Origin: JBBRUG01 sp038247995
GTDB taxonomy: Bacteria; Chloroflexota; Chloroflexia; Chloroflexales; Chloroflexaceae
Length of the DNA: 31,021 nucleotides
Direction: 5' to 3'
NCBI GenBank assembly: GCA_038247995.1
Contig: JBBRUG010000025.1
Span: 1-31,021, forward strand
Shown: positions 23,183 to 30,700 of the stretch, piece after piece
How the letters are laid out: each line of letters opens with the position of its first letter
Numbering within the stretch: position 1 is the stretch's first letter
Made by a program: the position numbers and the translations under genes
Notes under the pieces: model-generated
What the model saw: only the letters and a program-made list of their open reading frames with translations
What the model was told of the DNA's origin: nothing
Database searches by the model: none

Positions 23183-24361
23183 CTACCAGAGTGTGAGTTG
23201 TTCGACGACGGGGCGGGGCGCATAGACGCGGAGGAGATCGGCGGGAGAGCGGCCAAAATAGCGCCCGTCGAGGGTGACGAAGTCGGCGGCTTTGCGCGCC
23301 TGAGGGCCGAGAGTGTGCAGATGGGTCAGGTCGCGGAAGCGATGCAGTCGGCGCAGGCGCACAATCCGCGCGACACTCACCGGGCCGAGGCCGGGGACGC
23401 GCAGCAGTTGCTCGGGGCTTGCACTGTTGAGCTCGATCGGAAAGCGGGCCGGGTTGGCCAGCGCGTAGGCGAGCTTTGGATCGAGATGCAACGGCAAATG
23501 GCCGACAGCGTCGTAGGGCAGTTCAGCGTGCTGAAAGCCGTACTGGCGCAGCATCCAGTCGGCCTGCTGCAAACGGGTAACGCGGACGTGCGGCGTTGCG
23601 GCGACATCCTCCATTGGCGTGCCGAGTACCGGGCGAAAGGCGCCAAAATAGACCCGGCGCAGGCCAATTTCGCTATAGAGCCAGCTCCCGGCGCTCAGCA
23701 GGTCACTATCACGCTCACCGGCGGCGCCAACGACAAACTGCGTCGCCAGGCCGGAGCCGAGGACGCCGGCGCGCTGCCAGTCGGCGGCCCAGCGCAAACG
23801 CTCGACAAGATCAACCGCCCAACTGCGCTCGGGCGAGATCCGCGCTAGGTGGGCGGCGCTCGGTGCTTCCAGATTGATACTGACCCGATCGGCGAGATGG
23901 GCGGCGCGCTCGATGTCGCCCGGTGTCGTGCCGGGGAGCAGTTTAACGTGGACGTAGCCGGTATAGCTATGCTGCTTGCGTAATAATTCGACGCCGTCGA
24001 GCATGCGTTGCACGGCGGTATTCACGCCACCGTCAACCGCTGAGGAGACAAATAAGCCCTGGACGACGCCAGCGGTGTAGCGGGGCAAGAACGTTTCGAC
24101 GAGTTCGGCGGGGCTAAGCGCCGCACGCGGCAGATCATTGGCGGCGCGCAGGGGGCAGTAGGCGCAATTCCAACTGCAATTGCTGCTCATCAGCACGCGA
24201 AAAACCGGCCGCCCGCGCCGATCAACCTCGTCGCCCTCGGGCGCGGCCCAACTGGCGGGTTGCGGTTTGTAGCGGCGGCCCTGGGGCGCATACGTGTTGC
24301 AGAGATCGTAACGCGCAGCATCGGCCAGCGTGTCGAGTTTTGTGTCGAGATCCATAGGCAT
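23183..24361 (-). CDS. Radical SAM protein with C-terminal helix-hairpin-helix, putative DNA modification/repair
   Basis: A 392-residue radical SAM enzyme. The [4Fe-4S] motif CSWNCAYC (C62, C66, C69) lies after a short N-terminal region; the barrel includes GLFVSSAVDGG and VHVKLLPGTTPGDIERAAHLADRVSINLEAPS. From about 309 the chain has a helix-hairpin-helix (LNSASPEQLLRVPGLGPVSVARIVRLRRLHRF), a DNA-binding fold. The whole matches the family annotated as putative DNA modification/repair radical SAM protein (rSAM_link_UDG, TIGR03916), which in many genomes stands beside a uracil-DNA-glycosylase-like gene. No such neighbour is seen here. Either ATG 24361 or 24355 could start it. Substrate unknown. 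Confidence 0.85.
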   Translation of the reverse strand: MPMDLDTKLDTLADAARYDLCNTYAPQGRRYKPQPASWAAPEGDEVDRRGRPVFRVLMSSNCSWNCAYCPLRAANDLPRAALSPAELVETFLPRYTAGVVQGLFVSSAVDGGVNTAVQRMLDGVELLRKQHSYTGYVHVKLLPGTTPGDIERAAHLADRVSINLEAPSAAHLARISPERSWAVDLVERLRWAADWQRAGVLGSGLATQFVVGAAGERDSDLLSAGSWLYSEIGLRRVYFGAFRPVLGTPMEDVAATPHVRVTRLQQADWMLRQYGFQHAELPYDAVGHLPLHLDPKLAYALANPARFPIELNSASPEQLLRVPGLGPVSVARIVRLRRLHRFRDLTHLHTLGPQARKAADFVTLDGRYFGRSPADLLRVYAPRPVVEQLTLW

Positions 24362-24394
24362 TGGGCCTCATCGGAGCGCGGGGTGGACACCGGG

Positions 24395-24450
24395 CAGCCA
24401 TCAGCCATCAGCCATCAGCCATCAGCCATCAGCCATCAGCCATCAGTCAT
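24395..24450. repeat. Eight tandem CAGCCAT heptamers
   Basis: Seven perfect CAGCCAT units and an eighth, CAGTCAT, run from 24395 to 24450 between the radical SAM gene and the stop of the LuxR-type regulator. The unit differs from the other heptamers in the window but has the same period of seven. Confidence 0.95.
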
Positions 24451-24454
24451 CAGG

Positions 24455-27019
24455 CTAGATCATCCCGCGTTCGCGCGCCAGCACGAGGGCCTGGGTGCGG
24501 CTGCTGACGGCGAGCTTGGCGAAGAGGCGGTTGATGTGCTTCTTAACCGTGCTCGGGGCGACGATCAAGTGTTCCGCGATCTCCTGATTGCTCAGCCCGG
24601 CGGCGATGAGCCGCAGCACTTCTTGCTCGCGCTCGGTGAGTTGATCGGGCGATACTTCAGTGTTGACGGGAAGTATTACGGGATCGGGCGGCGGCTCACC
24701 CGCTTCCAGAAATACCGCGACCAGACCTTCGGGGCGGGCGAGATGTTCAGCGGCGGTGCGCACTTCCAACGCTTCCGCTAGGCGCCCCAACTGGCGCAGG
24801 GCCTGGCTGCGCAGTATATGTGCTTCAACCAGATGGCGGCCGCGATCCGCCGCCGCAGCCGTTGCAGCAACACGCTCGGCCAGCACGAGGGCAGCGGCGG
24901 GCCGGCCAAGCGTGGAGAGCACATGCGCCCGGGTCAGATCTTCGATTTCATAAACCAGCAGCGGCAGTGCGCGATCAGGCGCTGCATCGACCTGTTCCAT
25001 CCAGCGTACGGCGGCGGCGAGCCTGCCGGTGCGAGCGTTGATCCGGGCGCTATGCGCCGCAACCAAGTTGGTAAATACGGTGAGTTGCAGCCGCTGCGCT
25101 ACATTATCGGCGGCGGCGAGATGCGTGTCAATGCGTTCGCGGTCGTTCTGGAGGGTGGCAATATCGGCCAGGCACAGATGAGCATCGACGGCGGCCAGAT
25201 CATCGAGTACCGAGTTATCGTCCAGGCTCACACTGATCAGATCGTGGGCCTGAGCGAGATCGCCTAATTCGTAGGCTACGACGCCAAGGCCTTCCTGCGC
25301 CGCGCTGTCGAGCAGCGCCGCTGGGGCCGCCGGATCGCGGGTGTAGGTGCGCGCCTGCGCATAGCGGGCGGCGGCTGCCCGCGGGCGCCCGCGCAAAAGC
25401 TCGATTTCGCCCAGTTGGCACAGCGCAATAAAGGTGATCAGATCGTTGCGGTGGGCGGCGCCGAGGCGCGCGGCCTCATTCAGGTTCGGTATGGCAAGTT
25501 TCACGTCACCGGCAAACTGGGCCATAAATCCGCCGTTTAGCGCGGCCATCGCCTGCAGGAATGGATCGTCCGCCGGCTCACTCTGGATTGGCTCGAGTAG
25601 TGCTGATGGAGCGGGATGACCGCGCAAGATGGCGACGGTAGTGGCGATCATCTGCGCCTCGCGACCCAGATGATCGTTGCCGGTAACGTTGCCGGCCAGT
25701 TGCGTTGCGCCGTCGAGGTCGCTGCTGAGCACGCGCATCCAGGCGTTCAGTAGCAGCAGGCGCGGGGTCTGCTGAACAACCTTTTGTGGCAAGGCCGCGA
25801 GCCAGTTTTGGAGCGTGGCCACCTCACCGCTCAGCAGCGTAGATTGGCCCATCGTGCCGATCAGTTCGGTGGCGAGGGGCCACGCCTCAGCGGCAAGTGC
25901 ATAACCGATCGCTTCGGCGGGGGCGCTATGCTCGGCCAGCCAGGTGGCGGCTTTGCGGCGAGTGGCACGTAATTGGTCGGGATCGCTGCGGGCGAGGGCG
26001 GTGCGCAACGCCTCGGCAAAGAGATGATGGTAGCGAAACCAGCGCTGCTCGTCGTCGAGGGCGATCAGAAAGAGGTTGGCCCGATCAACCTGATCGAGCA
26101 GCGCCTGGGCGGCGGGTTCGCTTGCAACCGGATCGAGCACGGCGGCGCAGAGTTCGACGGAAAAGCGATCCAGCGCGGCGGTTTGCAGCAAGAAGGTGCG
26201 CAATTCAACCGGTTGGCCGGCCAGCACCTCGCCGATAACATAATCGAGCACAGCCGGCGCGGCGCCGCTGAAGAGCGTGGCAACCTGAGTTGGATGGCTG
26301 CGGTTGCGGGCGGAATGGGCGGCCAGAATCAGCCCGGCGCCCCAACCTTCGGTGCGCGCCACCAGCGCCGCCATGGCCGGCGGATCGAGTTCGAGGCCAA
26401 GCACCGGCCCAAACAGCGCTTGCGCTTCGGCCAGCGTAAAACCGAGATCGGCAGGGCGCAGTTCGGTGAGGCTACGGCGCACACGCAAGCGTTCCAACGG
26501 CAGTGGCGGCACGGTACGGCTGGCAAGCACCACGCGCAACTGCGGCGGCGCATACTCGATCAGCAGCGCCAGGCTGGTGTGAATTTCGGGCGTACTAATC
26601 AGGTGGTAGTCGTCGAGGACAAGCAGAAGCGGATGCTCAAGCGCTGCGGCGCTATTAAGCAGCGCCGTCACCAGCGCCTCACCGGGATGGGTCGCGGCAG
26701 CGCGCAGCATCACCTCGGCATGCTGCCAGGCGCCGGGGGCGGCGCGCTCAAGGGCAGCGAGCAAGTAGCGCCAGAAGCGCACCGGATCGTTGTCGCCGGC
26801 ATCAAGCGCAAGCCAGGCAACGCCGAGGCGCGGGTCGTCGGCCTGGGCATCGGCGAGAGCCTGGGTGAGCAAGGTTGTTTTGCCTGAGCCGGCAGGCGCA
26901 GTGATCAGCGTCAGCCCTTGGGCAAACCCGGCGCGCAGCACAGTGCGCAGGCGCTCACGGGCGACGAGGCCGGGGCGCACGGGCGGCGTCAGAATGCGCG
27001 TGATCAGCAGTTCGTTCAT
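24455..27019 (-). CDS. MalT-like ATP-dependent LuxR-family transcriptional regulator
   Basis: An 854-residue regulator of the STAND/MalT type. The P-loop APAGSGKTT (41-49) and Walker B LLLVLDDYHL (131-140) define the NTPase, with VRRSLTELRPADLGFT and ARTEGWGAGLILAA as further family motifs. A winged-helix and a long helical TPR-like region (about 400-760) should sense a ligand or partner. The LuxR helix-turn-helix is at the end: LTEREQEVLRLIAAGLSNQEIAEHL (from 794), ending RTQALVLARERGMI. Such proteins activate transcription after ligand and ATP binding. No Shine-Dalgarno is visible upstream of the ATG at 27019. The target genes are unknown; the radical SAM gene lies downstream on the same strand. 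Confidence 0.9.
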   Translation of the reverse strand: MNELLITRILTPPVRPGLVARERLRTVLRAGFAQGLTLITAPAGSGKTTLLTQALADAQADDPRLGVAWLALDAGDNDPVRFWRYLLAALERAAPGAWQHAEVMLRAAATHPGEALVTALLNSAAALEHPLLLVLDDYHLISTPEIHTSLALLIEYAPPQLRVVLASRTVPPLPLERLRVRRSLTELRPADLGFTLAEAQALFGPVLGLELDPPAMAALVARTEGWGAGLILAAHSARNRSHPTQVATLFSGAAPAVLDYVIGEVLAGQPVELRTFLLQTAALDRFSVELCAAVLDPVASEPAAQALLDQVDRANLFLIALDDEQRWFRYHHLFAEALRTALARSDPDQLRATRRKAATWLAEHSAPAEAIGYALAAEAWPLATELIGTMGQSTLLSGEVATLQNWLAALPQKVVQQTPRLLLLNAWMRVLSSDLDGATQLAGNVTGNDHLGREAQMIATTVAILRGHPAPSALLEPIQSEPADDPFLQAMAALNGGFMAQFAGDVKLAIPNLNEAARLGAAHRNDLITFIALCQLGEIELLRGRPRAAAARYAQARTYTRDPAAPAALLDSAAQEGLGVVAYELGDLAQAHDLISVSLDDNSVLDDLAAVDAHLCLADIATLQNDRERIDTHLAAADNVAQRLQLTVFTNLVAAHSARINARTGRLAAAVRWMEQVDAAPDRALPLLVYEIEDLTRAHVLSTLGRPAAALVLAERVAATAAAADRGRHLVEAHILRSQALRQLGRLAEALEVRTAAEHLARPEGLVAVFLEAGEPPPDPVILPVNTEVSPDQLTEREQEVLRLIAAGLSNQEIAEHLIVAPSTVKKHINRLFAKLAVSSRTQALVLARERGMI

Positions 27020-27114
27020 GGGTAAGGATTCAAAAGGCCAGCTTTAGCAGGCAGTATAGCATGGGGCGGGGCGGCGACCACGGGGCGATGGCGGCGGGCG
27101 GGCGGGGGCGGGTC

Positions 27115-27138
27115 GCGACCACATGGAGTCGCCCGTAC
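27115..27138. repeat. Second copy of the GCGACCACA..GTCGCCC repeat
   Basis: GCGACCACATGGAGTCGCCC and the following TAC match the repeat at 20666-20687 except at scattered positions; GCGAC (27115-27119) pairs with GTCGC (27128-27132). A 10-bp palindrome, GGTCGCGACC, precedes it (27111-27120). It lies in the 27020-27264 gap after a run of G-rich sequence. Confidence 0.55.
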
Positions 27139-27191
27139 AGGCTCGCGCAGAATGGTTACACCTGTGGTTAGTTAATTTGATATACTCATAT

Positions 27192-27214
27192 TGGGCCTGG
27201 TAACTGCCGGCCCA
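27192..27214 (+). promoter_or_regulatory. Leader hairpin of the small membrane protein gene
   Basis: TGGGCC (27192-27197) pairs with GGCCCA (27209-27214), and GG/CC inside extends the stem with one bulged T. It lies 50 bases upstream of the start codon and 6 bases after a TATACT box (27181-27186) whose -35 partner is weak. It may mark the 5' end of the mRNA. Confidence 0.4.
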
Positions 27215-27264
27215 TACAAGACGAAAAAGAGCGCGTGCGCTCGGTATCAGTGAGGTCGCCCCAA

Positions 27265-27414
27265 ATGCTGAAACATCCGGATAAACTCATTGCGGCTCTG
27301 GTTATCGTCATCATGGGGCTGCTCACGGCCCTATTGCCCTCCCCGGACCTCAGCCGTATCTATGTCATGGCCACACTGTTTAGCGCGGCGTTCATTACTG
27401 AGTTGCTGCTCTAG
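27265..27414 (+). CDS. Small membrane protein, 49 residues, unrecognised
   Basis: The frame starts MLKHPDKLIAALVIVIMG and ends ITELLL, with two hydrophobic helices (about 8-24 and 32-49) around a short PSPDLSRIYV turn, giving a hairpin membrane protein. GAGGT lies nine bases before the ATG. It has its own upstream leader with a hairpin and a TATACT box, and a strong bidirectional terminator 44 bases after the stop, which together argue for a real unit. Codon use is unremarkable and the gene is small enough that automatic calling may miss it. I know no family; function unknown. Confidence 0.65.
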   Translation: MLKHPDKLIAALVIVIMGLLTALLPSPDLSRIYVMATLFSAAFITELLL

Positions 27415-27457
27415 TCTATGGTTTACTAACAGGTCATTATCGTACCCAAACATGCCG

Positions 27458-27490
27458 AAACGCCGCGTCAGTTTACCTGACGCGGCGTTT
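27458..27490. terminator. Strong bidirectional intrinsic terminator
   Basis: AAACGCCGCGTCAG (27458-27471), loop TTTAC and CTGACGCGGCGTTT (27477-27490) form a perfect 14-bp stem. CATTTT follows on the plus strand; on the minus strand the AAA at the base becomes TTT. It ends the small membrane protein transcript and lies just beyond the 3' end of the convergent tRNA-Lys. Confidence 0.9.
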
Positions 27491-27495
27491 CATTT

Positions 27496-27570
<75 letters not shown>

Positions 27571-27583
27571 CCAACGAACCAGG

Positions 27584-27612
27584 AGTATAGCGGATGAGTT
27601 TTGCCTTGTCAA
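27584..27612 (-). promoter_or_regulatory. Consensus promoter of tRNA-Lys
   Basis: On the minus strand TTGACA (27607-27612) and TATACT (27584-27589) are separated by exactly 17 bases. The -10 ends 13 bases before the first tRNA base, giving a very short 5' leader. The -35 is one base away from the -35 of the divergent VanW promoter. Confidence 0.85.
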
Positions 27613-27613
27613 C

Positions 27614-27642
27614 TTGTGTCTGCGCATGAAGCTTGGTAGAAT
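27614..27642 (+). promoter_or_regulatory. Promoter of the VanW gene
   Basis: TTGTGT (27614-27619) and TAGAAT (27637-27642) are 17 bases apart and predict a start near 27650, about 25 bases before the ATG at 27674. The site lies inside any longer upstream reading, which supports the later start codon. Confidence 0.6.
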
Positions 27643-27673
27643 GGGCGCAGTTCCCTTTTGTAAAGCGAAACGT

Positions 27674-29566
27674 ATGCCCACTGAAGAGTACCATCAGAAA
27701 TATGGGCCGATCCATCGGCGGCGCGGCGCCCGCCCTGAGTTGCCGCCTGATGAGCCGCCGCCTGAACAGCCTCCGCCGCGGCGGGTTCGACGGCGGGTGA
27801 ATCGGCGTCCGTCGCTTGTGCCGGTGCTGCTTGGCGTGCTGCTGTTCCTGCTCATAGCGCCGCTCGCGCTGACGTATGGCTTGCCGATGGCGTATGGCGA
27901 GGCGGCCCTCCCCGGCGTGACAGTGCAGGGCGAGCCGGTGGCCGGGCGCGACCAGGCCGATCTCGCCGCCGATCTGACGACCCGCTATGCCGCCTTTCTC
28001 GCCGGTCCGCTGACGCTGGAGTATAGCGGTGCAACCTGGACGCCGGGCCTGGGTGAGTTGGGCTTACAGTTTGACCCCGACGCGCTTGCGGCGGAGGCCG
28101 TCGCCGCCGGGCGGCGCGGCGATCCGATCAATCGTTTGCGCGAACTGTATACACTGTATCGTACTGGCATCGACGTGACGCCGCGGCTAACCGTCGATCA
28201 GCGTATGCTCCAAAACTATCTGCTGCAGATTGCGCCGGCTGTCGAGCAGGCGCCTGAAGATGCCGCACTGAGCCTCGCCGCCTCGCGGGTTGTCGGTACG
28301 CCCAGCACCCCCGGCGTGCAACTACTCGTCGATGCAACTGCCAACGATATGCTGCTTGCTGTGCGCGATCTCGCGCCGCGCACCGTGCCCATCCGCACCC
28401 GTCGTCTCGACCCGATCGTGGGTGATGCGGCCCTCGTTGCGGCGCAGGACAAAGCGCTGAACCTGCTTCAGAACCCGATCGAACTGGTGCGCGGTGAGGA
28501 GCGTTGGCTCTGGGAACCCGAGCGTCTGGCCGAACTGTTGCGCGTCGAGGCACTTGACGGCCAGTTGGAGTTGCGTGTCGATCAGGCCCAACTTGAGCGC
28601 GCGGTTGAAGGGTTGGCTCAGGTAGCCGATAGCGGCACCGCCGAACCGCGGCTGCGTTTTATCGACGGTGCGGTGCTGATTGTTGAAGATGGGCAAGCCG
28701 GCTGGCGGCTCAATCAGGCTGAGGCGATCACGGCGTTGAACGATCTGCTGATGAATGTTACGCCAACGCGCACGCTCGAACTGCCCGGCGAGGTGGTGCT
28801 GCCGCAGATCACTGCCGAGAGTTTGCCGGGGCTAGGGATTCGCGAGCTTGTCGGCGAGGGTCTGAGCAGTTTTGTCGGTTCGGCGGAGTACCGGATCACC
28901 AATATTAAGGCCGGCGCAGCGCGCATGGACGGCGTGCTGATCGCTCCCGGCGAGGAGTTCTCGTTCAACCGTCAGCTTGGCGAAGTGACCGCCGATAATG
29001 GTTTTGTTGAAGGTTACGCGATCATCGGCAACCGCACCCAGCTTGAATGGGGTGGCGGCGTCTGCCAGGACTCGACGACGGTGTTTCGGGCGGCGTTCTG
29101 GGCCGGCCTGCCAATCACCGAACGCCACGCGCATACTTTCTATATCAGTTGGTATGATCGCTTCGGCCTCGGCTCCAACGGCGACGGCCAGGGTCTTGAT
29201 GCGGCGATCTATACCGGCGTTAACGACTTGAAGTTTGTGAATGATACGGGTAATTGGCTGCTGATGCAGGCCGATGTAGACGAGGCGGCCCAGGTGCTTG
29301 CGATACGGCTGTACGGCACGAAGCCGGAGCGCGATGTGCGTCTGGAAGGGCCGTACTTCAGCAATGAGGTGCGCGCCCCCAGCGAGCCGGTTTATGTCGA
29401 TGATCCGACGCTGGCGCGCGGTACAGTGCGGCAGAGCGATGTAGCCCGCGGTGGGCGCGATATTCTGGTCGAGCGCGTGATCATTGAGAATGGCGTCGAG
29501 CGCCGCGAGAGCTTCTTTACGCGCTTCCGCGCCTGGCCGAATATTTTTGTGCGGGGTACGGGGTAA
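27674..29566 (+). CDS. VanW family protein with N-terminal membrane anchor
   Basis: A 630-residue cell-envelope protein. A Pro/Arg-rich cytosolic start (RRRVNRRP before the helix) is followed by one membrane helix (about 46-69). Outside, two regions (about 80-370) resemble the putative peptidoglycan-binding (PG_binding_4) domains usually joined to VanW. The VanW domain (about 405-540) has LIAPGEEFSFNRQLGEV, GGGVCQDSTTVFRAAFWAGL (C464) and HAHTFYISWYD, with LDAAIYTGVNDLKFVN. The family is found with vancomycin-resistance loci but its chemistry is not established. The ATG at 27674 is chosen because the predicted promoter excludes earlier starts. It probably forms an operon with the following methyltransferase (14-base gap). 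Confidence 0.88.
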   Translation: MPTEEYHQKYGPIHRRRGARPELPPDEPPPEQPPPRRVRRRVNRRPSLVPVLLGVLLFLLIAPLALTYGLPMAYGEAALPGVTVQGEPVAGRDQADLAADLTTRYAAFLAGPLTLEYSGATWTPGLGELGLQFDPDALAAEAVAAGRRGDPINRLRELYTLYRTGIDVTPRLTVDQRMLQNYLLQIAPAVEQAPEDAALSLAASRVVGTPSTPGVQLLVDATANDMLLAVRDLAPRTVPIRTRRLDPIVGDAALVAAQDKALNLLQNPIELVRGEERWLWEPERLAELLRVEALDGQLELRVDQAQLERAVEGLAQVADSGTAEPRLRFIDGAVLIVEDGQAGWRLNQAEAITALNDLLMNVTPTRTLELPGEVVLPQITAESLPGLGIRELVGEGLSSFVGSAEYRITNIKAGAARMDGVLIAPGEEFSFNRQLGEVTADNGFVEGYAIIGNRTQLEWGGGVCQDSTTVFRAAFWAGLPITERHAHTFYISWYDRFGLGSNGDGQGLDAAIYTGVNDLKFVNDTGNWLLMQADVDEAAQVLAIRLYGTKPERDVRLEGPYFSNEVRAPSEPVYVDDPTLARGTVRQSDVARGGRDILVERVIIENGVERRESFFTRFRAWPNIFVRGTG

Positions 29567-29580
29567 GTTAGGAACCACCC

Positions 29581-30606
29581 ATGCATGCATCGATCATTCC
29601 CCTGCTGCGCTGCCCGGCCCACGGCGGCACGTTGCGGCTGGCTGAGCACGCTGAAGGCTTGCTGACCGATGGGTTGCTGTTGAGTGATGACGGAACAACA
29701 TACCCGATCCGCAATGCTGTGGCCTACCTCTATGTAGATGATGCGCACTGGGCGCCGAAAGCGCGTGAGGCGCAGGGGTGGGTGCAGTTATTTCGCGATA
29801 CAAACGGGTATATTGATAACGCCGACGACTTTCGGATGCCCTACCTCGCCGAACCGCCCTGGAATGAGATCGCTCCGCAGTTCGATGTCATGCTTGATCT
29901 GGCGCAGCCCGGGCCGGGCACGCGGGTGCTCGACCTCGGCGCCGGGCGTGGTTGGGCAGCGCGGCGGTTTGCGCAGCGCGGTTGCACGACGGTGGCTGTG
30001 GATGTAGTTGACGATCCGCTGATTGGTTTGGGGCGCATCCGAGCGCTCACAGTCCAGGATGGTACGCAGATCAGCCCGATTGTTGCCGATGGCGAGAATT
30101 TGCCGTTTGCCCCTGGCAGTTTTGATCTGGTCTTTTGTGCCGCTACTTTGCACCACGCAACCAATTTGCCGTTGTTGTTGCGTAATGTTGCGAAGGTGTT
30201 GCGCCCGGGCGGCCTGCTGGTGGCGATCAACGAGCCGATTATTGCCGATCAGGTTAATGAGGCGGTGGCCCTGGCGACCTCGGAAGCGGCGCGCGAAATG
30301 GCCTATGGCATCAACGAAACCCGCCCGCATCTTGCCGATTATCGGCGGGCGCTGCGTGCTGCGGGCCTGCGCGAACGGCAGATCTTTCCCTGGCAAACCT
30401 ATACGATCGGCCTCGAAGATCTCCGCACATGGGCCGGTCAATTGGGTGTGCTCACCCCGGACGCACTGCCCACCCGACGCGATCCGCTCGCGTGGCTGCG
30501 CCGCCGACGGAACCCGGCGAACCAGCGTGAACGGTTGCTCGGAACCTGGAATGAGTATCTATTTCGTACGCTTGGCGGCACAGCCGTGGTCGTTGCGGAA
30601 CGCTGA
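29581..30606 (+). CDS. SAM-dependent methyltransferase with degraded Trm112-like N-terminus
   Basis: A 341-residue protein. Residues 1-55 look like a Trm112/YcaR zinc-binding head (LLRCPAHGGTLRL, then TYPIRNAVAYL), but only C11 of the usual four cysteines remains, with histidine in place of the second. The methyltransferase part (about 95-250) has VLDLGAGRGW (116-125), VAVDVVDD and FDLVFCAATLHH, with a long C-terminal extension. Substrate unknown; glycan or lipid modification would fit an envelope context. AGGA precedes the ATG, and the gene begins 14 bases after VanW. Confidence 0.82.
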   Translation: MHASIIPLLRCPAHGGTLRLAEHAEGLLTDGLLLSDDGTTYPIRNAVAYLYVDDAHWAPKAREAQGWVQLFRDTNGYIDNADDFRMPYLAEPPWNEIAPQFDVMLDLAQPGPGTRVLDLGAGRGWAARRFAQRGCTTVAVDVVDDPLIGLGRIRALTVQDGTQISPIVADGENLPFAPGSFDLVFCAATLHHATNLPLLLRNVAKVLRPGGLLVAINEPIIADQVNEAVALATSEAAREMAYGINETRPHLADYRRALRAAGLRERQIFPWQTYTIGLEDLRTWAGQLGVLTPDALPTRRDPLAWLRRRRNPANQRERLLGTWNEYLFRTLGGTAVVVAER

Positions 30607-30630
30607 AGGCGTGAGAGCGTGAGGGCGTGG
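30607..30630. repeat. Three degenerate 8-mers after the methyltransferase
   Basis: AGGCGTGA, GAGCGTGA and GGGCGTGG follow one another directly after the stop codon with period eight. Similar in style to the heptamers elsewhere but with a different period. The remaining gap to 30700 holds nothing I can support. Confidence 0.55.
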
Positions 30631-30700
30631 GATCTACCGCCTGCGCCCTGGTATTAGCGAGCAGGCTTGATGGTTATACCGCCAAACTTCCTGACTGCAC

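Noticed and set aside
24395..24450. Possible CRISPR array
   Set aside because: The units are seven bases and directly tandem, without spacers; no cas genes are nearby.
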